Source: an uncultured Bacteroidales bacterium (lineage in GTDB: Bacteria > Bacteroidota > Bacteroidia > Bacteroidales > WCHB1-69). From it: a stretch of 41,795 nt of DNA. The stretch lies in assembly GCA_905235135.1 (NCBI GenBank), contig CAJOKR010000036.1, positions 1 to 41,795 of the forward strand. Reading direction: 5' to 3'. The notes below the pieces were generated by a model. The model worked only from the letters and a program-made list of their open reading frames with translations. It was not told the origin of the DNA and did no database searches. Shown here piece by piece: positions 7,058 through 14,658 of the stretch (position 1 is the stretch's first letter; each line of letters starts with the position of its first letter). A program made the translations under genes and the position numbers.

Positions 7058-8434
7058 ATGCAGGCGAAACAGTTTTGGACGAAGGCGTACCAGCGGAACA
7101 TCGGGAAGATGGTCGGGATGTGCTGCCGCTATGTGGGCGACCGCGCCGTGGCCGAGGACCTCGCGCACGAGGCGTTCCTCAAGGCCATCGAGAAGTCCGG
7201 AACCTACCGCCGCCTCGGCAGCTTCGACGGCTGGCTGATGCGCATCAACCTCAACACCACGATGGATTACCTGCGGCGGCAACCTCAATTTCTGTCGATG
7301 GATGACGATACCGTGGGGACGCAATTTATCGCGTCCGAATCCGACATTGTAGAGACGTTTCATGAAACGTGCATCACCGAATCCGACCTCAACGAATCCG
7401 AAATTCTCTCCGCCATCGCAGCCCTGCCCGACAAGCAACGGACCGTTTTCAACCTGTATGTTTTTGAAAACCAATCTCATGCGAAAATCGCGGAGACCTT
7501 GCAAATCGGGGTGCGCAGTTCCAAACGATACCTCTCGGAGGCGCGGGCGCAGCTGCAAATCGCCCTGAACAACCTTGTCCGCCACAAAAAATCTGGACTT
7601 ATGATACTGCTCCCCTTTCTCCCTTGGAAATCGCACGCTATAGACCGTCTCTGCCGTGCGAAGCTGAAACATCTGGCGTTGTCGCCTGCCACGCCGTCGC
7701 CCTTGTCCGCTGTCAACTGGACCGCAGCCCCGAAGCCGGGTGTCTGGATGGCCGTCACCGCCGCCAAAGCCCCTGCCGTCGCCACGGGCGTAGTCGCCAC
7801 CGCCGTGACCGGTTCCGTGGTCGCGTGGCAGGTGCAACCCGCACAGACACCCGCCACCCCGACCCCTCAGGAGACGGTGGTAACCACGTGTGTTACAACG
7901 GATACCGCAACCGTTGATGCCGATACGGCCGTTGCAATCGTTAATACCGACCCCGCCGTTGTAGAGACGCAAATTTTTGCGTCTCTACAGACCGAAATCA
8001 ACGAACATCCTACAATAGAAAAAGATCCTGAACAGCAAGTAAAAGGAACCGAATCATCTGTTTCACCATTGCCCGCAACGTCCCCAACGTCTGCGCTGAC
8101 TTTACATCATGGCCTGATAAAATTCGAGCGCAACGGCTACTATGGTCTCAAGGACGCACACGAGAACGTAGTCGTATATCCGAAATATTCGGAGATACAG
8201 CCGTTTGACGAATACCGGACCGGCTGGGCAATGGTGGAGATATTCGGGTTCAAGGGGTTTGTGGATAACGCCGGCAAAGAAGTCGTGCATCCGCAGTACG
8301 ACGACATCGGGAAGTTCGGGCGATACCGCGACGGCTGTGCGTTAGTACACAAGGGCAAATTTTATGGTTTCATCGACACCACCGGCAAAGAGGTGGTGCC
8401 GGTAAAATTTCCGTTGCAAGAATTGACGAAATAA
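7058..8434 (+). CDS. ECF-type sigma factor with membrane segment and C-terminal WG-repeat domain
   Basis: A 458-residue paralogue of the divergent sigma factor. Region 2 spans about residues 10-75 (CRYVGDRAVAEDLAHEAFLK, GWLMRINLNTTMDYLRR) and region 4 about 113-170 (LPDKQRTVFNLYVFENQSHA, VRSSKRYLSEARAQLQIAL). The region 2-4 linker and the distal linker carry three palindromic-repeat insertions. A hydrophobic patch GLMILLPFLPWK (180-191) matches the paralogue. A long Ala/Val segment (about 229-258, ending TAVTGSVVAWQ) is the predicted membrane helix. A Thr/Pro-rich linker follows, then residues about 352-458 form three WG (KWG) repeats: GYYGLKDAHENVVVYPKY, FGFKGFVDNAGKEVVHPQY and KFYGFIDTTGKEVVPVKF. 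WG repeats are beta-rich modules found in secreted and cytoplasmic proteins; here they would sit outside the inner membrane if the helix spans it. The gene is 21 nt upstream of DUF2807 genes, forming a likely operon. Sigma and WG assignments are firm; a sensing role is inferred. Confidence 0.9.
   Translation: MQAKQFWTKAYQRNIGKMVGMCCRYVGDRAVAEDLAHEAFLKAIEKSGTYRRLGSFDGWLMRINLNTTMDYLRRQPQFLSMDDDTVGTQFIASESDIVETFHETCITESDLNESEILSAIAALPDKQRTVFNLYVFENQSHAKIAETLQIGVRSSKRYLSEARAQLQIALNNLVRHKKSGLMILLPFLPWKSHAIDRLCRAKLKHLALSPATPSPLSAVNWTAAPKPGVWMAVTAAKAPAVATGVVATAVTGSVVAWQVQPAQTPATPTPQETVVTTCVTTDTATVDADTAVAIVNTDPAVVETQIFASLQTEINEHPTIEKDPEQQVKGTESSVSPLPATSPTSALTLHHGLIKFERNGYYGLKDAHENVVVYPKYSEIQPFDEYRTGWAMVEIFGFKGFVDNAGKEVVHPQYDDIGKFGRYRDGCALVHKGKFYGFIDTTGKEVVPVKFPLQELTK
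7313..7340. repeat. 28-nt palindromic repeat inside the WG sigma gene, degenerate
   Basis: Diverged copy beginning GTGGGGACGC with right arm GCGTCC. It encodes VGTQFIASES in the linker between sigma regions 2 and 4. It is in the same codon phase as the neighbouring copies. Confidence 0.55.
7349..7376. repeat. 28-nt palindromic repeat inside the WG sigma gene, half-decayed
   Basis: Left arm GTAGAGACG is intact with centre TTTCATGAAA; the last six bases of the right arm have diverged. It encodes VETFHETC in the region 2-4 linker, eight bases after the previous copy. Confidence 0.75.
7961..7988. repeat. 28-nt palindromic repeat inside the WG sigma gene, near-perfect
   Basis: GTAGAGACGC...GCGTCTCTAC with one central mismatch. 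It is read in frame as VETQIFASL (residues 302-310) in the linker between the membrane segment and the WG repeats. Confidence 0.9.
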
Positions 8435-8455
8435 TAACCCATAAATCAAATCATT

Positions 8456-9358
8456 ATGAAAAGATCAACCCTGTTATGCGCCATATTATTGGCAACGAGC
8501 ATGTTAAGTGCTCAAACAACCATTGTGGGCAGTGGTCCGATGGTGAAACAAGAACGAAAACTCAAGGCTTTCAACACAGTGAACAATCCATCCACATTCG
8601 ATATTACCATCACGCGAAGCAGTGATTATAGGGCCGTCGTGACGGCGGATGGCAATCTGATTGACTACATCCTTACTGAAGTCGAGAATGGCACGCTCAC
8701 CGTTTCCATAAAGTCTGGTATTTCCTACAGCAATGCACACGTTACCATTACCATTTTCACCCCGCATTTGAACGAAGTGGTCATGAAAGGTACCGGCAAT
8801 GTGACCGCTCTTTCGGTAAAAGAGGACTCCTTTACGGCCACTTGTAAAGGCACCGGCAGCTTCAAATGTGATTGTCTGCTGGTAACGAAGGATCTGATTT
8901 TGCAGAATAGTGGCACAGGGAATATGGATGTGTCGTACATGTGCCAAAACACCGTAATCATCAAAAATTCCGGCACGGGAAACATAAGCTTGAGCATGCT
9001 ACAGAACGTCACCTCAAGCATGAAAATCCAGAATTCCGGTACGGGTAGCATCGTTCTCAAAAAGCTGTCTGTTGGCGATTTGCAACTGAAGAACCTCGGG
9101 ACAGGGGACATCACTTTGTCTGGGAAAGCCGACAACATGACCTTGGTGAACAACGGCACGGGCAATGTGCAGGCAAACAAACTGGTGGTGAAGACCGCGC
9201 ACATCATTCAAAACAGTGTCGGTGGCATCAACGCCTACGTGACGGAAAAAGCATACTTGACAAGGAAAAACAAAACAGGCAATCTCAAAATCACCGGCGG
9301 CGGGGAAGTGGTAATGGAGATGTCGATAGAGGAAATCCGAGAATTCTTGAATGAATAG
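8456..9358 (+). CDS. Secreted DUF2807 beta-helical protein (GTG-type repeats)
   Basis: A 300-residue protein with an N-terminal signal peptide (STLLCAILLATSMLSAQ). The mature part matches the DUF2807 (putative auto-transporter adhesin head GIN) family: a start like FNTVNNPSTFDITITRSSDY, then repeated rungs of about 20 residues, each turning at (N/K)xGTG(N/S/D): MKGTGNV, CKGTGSF, NSGTGNM, NSGTGNI, NSGTGSI, NLGTGDI, NNGTGNV. Such spacing fits a right-handed beta-helix. It ends ITGGGEVVMEMSIEEIREFL, a short helical tail absent from the paralogue downstream. The ATG lies 21 nt after the stop of the WG-repeat sigma gene, so it is probably co-transcribed and may be a target or partner of that system. 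No catalytic residues were seen; location is periplasmic or cell surface. Confidence 0.85.
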   Translation: MKRSTLLCAILLATSMLSAQTTIVGSGPMVKQERKLKAFNTVNNPSTFDITITRSSDYRAVVTADGNLIDYILTEVENGTLTVSIKSGISYSNAHVTITIFTPHLNEVVMKGTGNVTALSVKEDSFTATCKGTGSFKCDCLLVTKDLILQNSGTGNMDVSYMCQNTVIIKNSGTGNISLSMLQNVTSSMKIQNSGTGSIVLKKLSVGDLQLKNLGTGDITLSGKADNMTLVNNGTGNVQANKLVVKTAHIIQNSVGGINAYVTEKAYLTRKNKTGNLKITGGGEVVMEMSIEEIREFLNE

Positions 9359-9531
9359 AGGTCTCAATACTTCACGGCGGCGGGAAAATCATTGAAGAGT
9401 AATGTTGTCCTCTTGAGAGTCGGAGATTCCGCCGGCTCCTATCGTCGCCTGTCGGAATGGTGCGCACCGTTTCGCCGCTAACGCAGTGAGCGAGCGGAAA
9501 CTCCAGCGAAACATTTAAAAATCCAAATACA
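9359..9531 (+). other. Spacer between DUF2807 genes, with a possible remnant of another copy
   Basis: The spacer contains an open stretch ending GGC GGC GGG AAA ATC ATT GAA GAG TAA at 9376-9402 (GGGKIIEE-stop), closely like the C-terminus GGGKIVSE of the next DUF2807 gene but out of frame with the upstream gene. This suggests the decayed end of a third copy. The remainder of the spacer shows nothing recognisable. Confidence 0.4.
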
Positions 9532-10527
9532 ATGAAAAAATCAGCATTCACCATCGTAATCTTATTGTCAGTCAGTGCGTTGTTTGCGCAAATGAACGTC
9601 ACCGCAAGCGGTGATGTCATCACGAAGGAATACAACCAACAACCCTTCACCGCCGTGGACATCCGGTTCGTGGGGGATGTGGTGATCCATCAAGGACCCG
9701 TTCACAAAACCACGGTGACAGCGAACGAAAATGTGATACAATATGTCCATTTCCGCGTGGAAAACGGGAAATTGTTTGTCTATACGGATGATAATTTGTC
9801 TTTCTTTAAGGTAAAAACCTTTCTCGTGGAGATTTATACACCCAAGATGGAGGAATTGTCCGTATGTGGTGCCAAAAATACAAGAATAGAAAAGAAAATA
9901 GGGAAAAATACTTACACACGCGGCGCGGGTGACGTGACGGTGGAAGGGAGAGACGAGTCACAACTGACTGTCATGAACATAGGAAGTGCCAACTGCACTT
10001 TGAAATGCATGAAGATTGAAAAATCTTTGGAACTGCACAACAAAGGCGCGGGCGACATCATCGTTCCCTCCGCCGGTGTCATCAGCACTCAGACGTTGCT
10101 CATTAATAACACGGGTTCAGGAGATGTCATCATCCAATCATGTTCTGTAAGTCATTCGTTGGTGGTCAACAACAAAGGTGCCGGCGACATTACGATGGAT
10201 CTGTTGGACATCCCCACGGAAGAACTCATCCTCCAGAACAAAGGCGCAGGCGACCTCCTTTTTCGTAATGTCTGGGCGAAAAATGTGATTATGCGGAATC
10301 ACGGGGCGGGCGATGTGCAGCTGATGGGCAAGACAGAAGAGGTGACGTTGGAAAGTACCGGTGCAGGTGATGCCAGTCTTAAGCAGTTGAAATCGGAAAC
10401 CGCACACATCACCCACAGCGGCGTCGGCGATGTCACCGCCTATGTGAAAGGCACCGCCTACCTCACCAACAAATCCAGAATCGGGAAAGTGTATATCACC
10501 GGCGGCGGGAAAATTGTCTCGGAATGA
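9532..10527 (+). CDS. Secreted DUF2807 beta-helical protein (GAG-type repeats)
   Basis: A 331-residue paralogue of the preceding gene. A signal peptide (KKSAFTIVILLSVSALFAQ) is followed by the DUF2807 fold: FTAVDIRFVGDVVIHQGP, FFKVKTFLVEIYTPKMEEL, then rungs of about 20 residues turning at GAGD rather than GTGN: RGAGDV, NKGAGDI, NTGSGDV, NKGAGDI, NKGAGDL, NHGAGDV, STGAGDA. It ends YITGGGKIVSE. The consistent switch of the turn motif between the two copies shows repeat homogenisation within each gene. It is the last gene of the putative WG-sigma operon; a 28-nt palindrome follows 10 nt after the stop. Adhesive or sensory function is possible but not shown. Confidence 0.85.
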   Translation: MKKSAFTIVILLSVSALFAQMNVTASGDVITKEYNQQPFTAVDIRFVGDVVIHQGPVHKTTVTANENVIQYVHFRVENGKLFVYTDDNLSFFKVKTFLVEIYTPKMEELSVCGAKNTRIEKKIGKNTYTRGAGDVTVEGRDESQLTVMNIGSANCTLKCMKIEKSLELHNKGAGDIIVPSAGVISTQTLLINNTGSGDVIIQSCSVSHSLVVNNKGAGDITMDLLDIPTEELILQNKGAGDLLFRNVWAKNVIMRNHGAGDVQLMGKTEEVTLESTGAGDASLKQLKSETAHITHSGVGDVTAYVKGTAYLTNKSRIGKVYITGGGKIVSE

Positions 10528-10536
10528 TGCCATTCC

Positions 10537-10564
10537 GTAGAGACGCACAGCCGTGCGTCCCTGC
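10537..10564. repeat. 28-nt palindromic repeat, intergenic
   Basis: GTAGAGACGCAC...GTGCGTCCCTGC, imperfect copy in the convergent gap between the DUF2807 operon and mutS. It could form a transcript-end hairpin for either gene. Confidence 0.8.
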
Positions 10565-10584
10565 CATTGCCTGTTCCCTGTTGC

Positions 10585-13203
10585 CTATTGCCTCTTTTTC
10601 CCCGTCAGCAGCCCCTGTATCTCGTTCAACTTCATCAGCGCCTCCACGGGCGTGAGACTGTTGATGTCCAAACCAACGATGGTCTCCTTGACTTCGAGGA
10701 GCAGCGGGTCGTCCAAGTTGATGAAACTCAGCTGATAGCTGTCGTCTTTGGGCTTCTCGATGTGAACCTCCTCGCCCTTTTCTTCGCGGCGGGCGCGGGA
10801 ATCTTCCAACTGTTTGAGAATCTCTTCGGCGCGGCGTAGCACGGCGGGAGGCATACCGGCCATGCGGGCCACGTGGATGCCGAAACTGTGCTCGCTGCCG
10901 CCCTCCTCCAATTTGCGCAGGAAATAGACCTTGTTGTCCAGCTCCTTCACCGACACATGGTAGTTTTTGATACGCGGGAACTGCGCGGCCATGTCGTTGA
11001 GCTCGTGGTAGTGCGTGGCAAACAGCACCTTGGCGTGGTGAAGCGGGTTCTCGTGCAGGTACTCGGCAATGGACCACGCGATGGAGATACCGTCGTAAGT
11101 ACTTGTGCCCCTGCCGATCTCATCCAACAGCACTAAACTGCGGTTGGTGACATTGTTGAGGATGTTGGCGGTCTCGTTCATCTCGACCATAAAGGTGGAT
11201 TCGCCGGTGGAGATGTTGTCGGAGGCACCCACGCGGGTGAAAATCTTATCGACGATGCCGATGGTGCAATCGCGGGCGGGCACGTAGCAGCCCATCTGCG
11301 CCATCAGCGTGATAAGAGCGGTCTGCCGCAACAGCGCCGACTTACCCGACATGTTCGGACCGGTAATGACAATAATCTGCTGCTTGTCCGTGTCCAAATA
11401 GATGTCGTTGGCGATATAGGGTTCCTCGGGCGGAAGCTGCCGCTCAATCACCGGGTGGCGACCATCCTTGATGTCGATGCTCTGGAAATTGTTGACTTTC
11501 GGCTTGGTATATTGGTACTGCACGGCACAATAGGCGAAGGCGTTGAGTACATCCAAGCGGGCGGCCAAACGGGCGTTATTTTGGATAATCGGGATATAGT
11601 CGGCGAGACTGATAACCAGCTCGTTGTAAAGTCGCACCTCGATTTCGAGAATCTTCTCCTGAGCCGTCAATATTTTGGTTTCCAGCTCTTTGAGTTCTTC
11701 AGTGATATAGCGTTCGCTGCCCGTAAGGGTTTGCTTGCGAGTCCATTCTGCCGGCACTTTCGACTTGTAAGAGTTGGTCACCTCAAGATAGTAGCCGAAA
11801 ACGTTGTTAAAGCCAATTTTCAGGTTGGTAATGCCGGTTCTTTCGGCCTCGCGATGCTGGATGTCGGCCAGGATGCTGCGGCTGTTGGTGGCCAAATCGG
11901 TAAGCTCATCCAGCTCAGCGTTGACCCCGCGCTGGAAGATGCCGCCCTTGGCCGGCACCACCGGCGGATCCTCACGAACCTCTTTCTCAATACGTTTGCA
12001 AACATTCTCGCAAGGATTCAGCTTATCCGCAATCTCCTTCAAGATAGGCGATTTTGACTTCTCGCAGAGATTTTTCAGCTGTTCGACGGCACGCAAAGAA
12101 GCAGCTAACTGCAACGCTTCCCTCGGGTTGATTTTGCCCGTGGCAATCTTGGAAACCATGCGCTCCAAGTCGCCCATCTGTTTGAAGATGTCCGTCAGCT
12201 GGCAAGTAAAATCTTGGTTGTTAATGAGATACTCCACCACCGCAAGCCGTTCTTCAATGAGGGATTTCTCTTTCAGCGGCATGAGAATCCATTTGCGCAG
12301 CATACGGGAGCCCATCGGGGTTTGGGTCTCATCGAGCACGTCCAACAGAGTGACGGCATTCTCGTTCGGCGAATGGATCAGTTCGAGGTTGCGGATGGTA
12401 AACTTGTCGAGCCAGACGTATAAATCCTCCTCAATCCGACTTATCTTGGTGATATGCTGTATTTTATGGTTTTGTGTCTCATACAGGTAATGCAACGCCG
12501 CGCCCGCCGCGATAATGCCGAGCGGCAAATCCTCCACGCCGAAACCCTTGAGCGACCTCGTGTGGAAGTGCTTGGTGAGGAGCTGGCGGGTGTAGTCGGG
12601 CTTGAAAACCCAGTCGTCGAGCTGGGTGAGCAGCATTTTCTCCCCGAAATTCTCCTTGAAAGCCTGCGTCTTGCCCTTCTGGATGACCAGCTCCATCGGT
12701 TTGAAGTTCTGGAAGAGCTTGTCGAGGTATTCGCAGTTGCCCTCGGCGACGTAAAACTCGCCGGTGGAGATGTCTAAGAAGGCAATACCGCTCTGCTTGT
12801 CCGTAAGATGGATGGAGGCTAAGAAGTTGTTTTCGCGCTGTTCAAGCACTTTGTCGTTGATGGAGACACCGGGCGTCACCAATTCGACGATGCCCCGCTT
12901 GACCAGCGTCTTCGTCAGTTTGGGGTCCTCCAATTGTTCGCAGATGGCCACACGATGGCCTGCCCGCACGAGCCGCGGCAGGTACGTGTCGAGGGCATGG
13001 TGGGGAAATCCCGCCAATTCAGTCTGCGACTCGCTCTTCCCGTGGCGGGTCAGCGTGATACCTAAAATCTTGGAGGTCCGCACGGCATCGGAGCCGTAAG
13101 TCTCGTAAAAGTCGCCCACCCGGAACAGTAAAATGGCGTCGGGATGTTTGGCCTTGAATTGGTTATACTGCCTCATCAGGGGGGTCTCAGCACACTTTTC
13201 CAT
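10585..13203 (-). CDS. mutS: DNA mismatch repair protein MutS
   Basis: An 872-residue MutS, normal family length. It recognises mismatches and small loops and recruits MutL in the cytoplasm. The mismatch-binding domain has FRVGDFYETYGSDA with the Phe-x-Glu mismatch-contact motif, followed by LGITLTRHG and AGFPHHALDTYLPRLV. The ATPase domain has Walker A GPNMSGKS at about residues 615-622, Walker B DEIGRGTSTYDG near 694 and the FATHYHEL motif. The C-terminus has a helical tail after GIHVARMAGMP. The ATG at 13203 is 18 nt from a TACTTTTGC promoter. It ends 57 nt from the DUF2807 gene, convergently. No MutL is adjacent. Standard gene, no lesion seen. Confidence 0.97.
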   Translation of the reverse strand: MEKCAETPLMRQYNQFKAKHPDAILLFRVGDFYETYGSDAVRTSKILGITLTRHGKSESQTELAGFPHHALDTYLPRLVRAGHRVAICEQLEDPKLTKTLVKRGIVELVTPGVSINDKVLEQRENNFLASIHLTDKQSGIAFLDISTGEFYVAEGNCEYLDKLFQNFKPMELVIQKGKTQAFKENFGEKMLLTQLDDWVFKPDYTRQLLTKHFHTRSLKGFGVEDLPLGIIAAGAALHYLYETQNHKIQHITKISRIEEDLYVWLDKFTIRNLELIHSPNENAVTLLDVLDETQTPMGSRMLRKWILMPLKEKSLIEERLAVVEYLINNQDFTCQLTDIFKQMGDLERMVSKIATGKINPREALQLAASLRAVEQLKNLCEKSKSPILKEIADKLNPCENVCKRIEKEVREDPPVVPAKGGIFQRGVNAELDELTDLATNSRSILADIQHREAERTGITNLKIGFNNVFGYYLEVTNSYKSKVPAEWTRKQTLTGSERYITEELKELETKILTAQEKILEIEVRLYNELVISLADYIPIIQNNARLAARLDVLNAFAYCAVQYQYTKPKVNNFQSIDIKDGRHPVIERQLPPEEPYIANDIYLDTDKQQIIVITGPNMSGKSALLRQTALITLMAQMGCYVPARDCTIGIVDKIFTRVGASDNISTGESTFMVEMNETANILNNVTNRSLVLLDEIGRGTSTYDGISIAWSIAEYLHENPLHHAKVLFATHYHELNDMAAQFPRIKNYHVSVKELDNKVYFLRKLEEGGSEHSFGIHVARMAGMPPAVLRRAEEILKQLEDSRARREEKGEEVHIEKPKDDSYQLSFINLDDPLLLEVKETIVGLDINSLTPVEALMKLNEIQGLLTGKKRQ

Positions 13204-13221
13204 CTTCTCAATTTTAAGATG

Positions 13222-13230
13222 GCAAAAGTA
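13222..13230 (-). promoter_or_regulatory. mutS -7 promoter element
   Basis: TACTTTTGC on the minus strand, 18 nt upstream of the mutS ATG. Confidence 0.6.
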
Positions 13231-13333
13231 CGATTTTTCCTTGGAATTTTACCACCTCCTACATCATTTTCTTCCAATTTAATGCATTATTATGATTTGT
13301 TAACACATTTTATGCAGAAAACGGGTGTTTTTT

Positions 13334-13361
13334 GTACGGAGACATCTGCGTCCCCGCAGAT
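13334..13361. repeat. Palindromic hairpin abutting a 28-nt repeat
   Basis: Contains ATCTGCG-TCCC-CGCAGAT preceded by GGAGAC, a divergent relative of the GTAGAGACG family. It directly abuts the copy at 13362. Confidence 0.55.
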
Positions 13362-13389
13362 GTAGAGACGAGACGCGCCGCGTCTCTAC
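13362..13389. repeat. 28-nt palindromic repeat, intergenic
   Basis: GTAGAGACGAGACG/CGCCGCGTCTCTAC, 11 nt downstream of the glycosyltransferase stop and upstream of mutS. With the neighbouring hairpin it may fold at the end of the glycosyltransferase mRNA. Confidence 0.85.
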
Positions 13390-13399
13390 AAAGAGAAAA

Positions 13400-14557
13400 T
13401 CAAAATAATTCGTTCAACCGCTGGGTGGCATTCGCCCAATCGTACCGTTCGTACACAAAATCGTGGCCTTTTTGTGCGAGATTCCGGTAATATTCCTCGT
13501 CCGTGAGCAATTTGTCAAGGGTATCGACATATTGGCGGGTGGTGCTGCAGGTGGCGACGGCACCCTCTTCCGCGGCGGGCGACAGTGGTTTGCCGGCCAA
13601 AGGCGAGGTTACGCAGGGCAATCCCATCGACATGGCCTCCAACAGCTTGTTTTGCAGACCGGTACCCAACCGCATCGGAGCGATGAAGATGCGAGCCTGG
13701 GCGTAGCAGTCGGTCATGGAGGGCACCCAACCCGTGACGGTGACGTGGTTGCTTTGCAGAGCACGGACCTTCTTGGCGGGGTCGGCGCCGGCGAGCATCA
13801 GCCGCACATCGGGATGCTTTTTCCGCAATTCAGGCAGAATCTCCTTGACGAGATAAACGGCCGCATCCACGTTGGGCGGGTAGTTCATGTTGCCCGAGAA
13901 GATGAGGTCGTAGGTTTTCGGCACCTCCTCGTGACTGAACTTGGCGAAATCCACCCCATTGGGAACAATCACAATCTCCTCTTTCATAGGATGTTGGATG
14001 CAGTCACGGTCTAAGGCGGTAATCATGGTCTTATGTTCGAAATCGTCGAAAATGTCGGTTTCATAGTGGGCGATTCTATGTCCTTCCATCCGCATGATAG
14101 GCCGGAAAAGAGGGAAAGCCTTCTGTGCCCGCCGCTCCATCCCCATGGAGAAGGCATCTTGATAATCAAGCACTTTCGGAATTCGGCAGTGGCGCACATA
14201 CTCTGCCATCCGGAATAGCTGGCAATAAATCCGGTCGGGTTGCACCTCGTGGATGATTTTGTCTATCTCCTTGTGGTTGCGATGGCTGTAGAAATATCCG
14301 CACTGCAAGGGCAATCCCACAAGAACAGCCGCCCCCATGTTGAGGACGCTGCGCAAAGGTGACTGCTTCAAAAAATGTACCTCGCGGCAATAAGGGGTCA
14401 ATTCCCGCATCGCCTCCGCCGGGATGCGCCGGTTGTAGAGCGCCACCAGATAGAGGTCGTGCTGCTTCGACAACTCCCTGATCTGGTAGTAGGCTCTCAG
14501 CTTGTCGCCCTTCTCCAACGGGAAGGGGATGCGGGAAAGGACCACTAATATCTTCAT
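13400..14557 (-). CDS. Glycosyltransferase, GT4-like (Stp1/PEP-CTERM-associated type)
   Basis: A 385-residue GT-B fold glycosyltransferase. The N-terminal acceptor domain begins MKILVVLSRIPFPLEKGDKL, typical of the sugar transferases often called Stp1 (TIGR03087-like). The C-terminal donor domain has IVPNGVDFAKFS, DLIFSGNMNYPPNVDAAVYL, VRLMLAGADP and then PMRLGTGLQNKLLEAMSMGL, the glycine-rich loop with Glu for nucleotide-sugar binding. Sugar donor and acceptor cannot be told from sequence. It stands alone between mutS and an ATPase gene and is not part of a visible capsule or lipopolysaccharide cluster. Its promoter lies inside a 34-nt sequence repeated upstream of the next gene. The ATG at 14557 opens directly on the first beta strand. 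Confidence 0.87.
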   Translation of the reverse strand: MKILVVLSRIPFPLEKGDKLRAYYQIRELSKQHDLYLVALYNRRIPAEAMRELTPYCREVHFLKQSPLRSVLNMGAAVLVGLPLQCGYFYSHRNHKEIDKIIHEVQPDRIYCQLFRMAEYVRHCRIPKVLDYQDAFSMGMERRAQKAFPLFRPIMRMEGHRIAHYETDIFDDFEHKTMITALDRDCIQHPMKEEIVIVPNGVDFAKFSHEEVPKTYDLIFSGNMNYPPNVDAAVYLVKEILPELRKKHPDVRLMLAGADPAKKVRALQSNHVTVTGWVPSMTDCYAQARIFIAPMRLGTGLQNKLLEAMSMGLPCVTSPLAGKPLSPAAEEGAVATCSTTRQYVDTLDKLLTDEEYYRNLAQKGHDFVYERYDWANATQRLNELF

Positions 14558-14602
14558 TTCGACAATATTACGACTTAAAATGCCGAACGTTCTGTTCGGA
14601 CG

Positions 14603-14636
14603 GCAAAGATACGATTTTAATGGTTATGGGTTATTG
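14603..14636. repeat. 34-nt direct repeat, copy 1 (contains a promoter)
   Basis: GCAAAGATACGATTTTAATG and following 14 bases (ending GGGTTATTG) are identical to 16220-16253. The first nine bases are the minus-strand -7 element TATCTTTGC, 45 nt upstream of the glycosyltransferase ATG. The two copies flank the ATPase gene at 14659-16197. Confidence 0.85.
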
Positions 14637-14658
14637 GTTATTGAAGCTTGATACAAGT

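Noticed and set aside
6977-7972. A 331-codon open frame antisense to the WG-repeat sigma gene
   Set aside because: Gly/Arg-rich low-complexity translation opposite conserved sigma regions.
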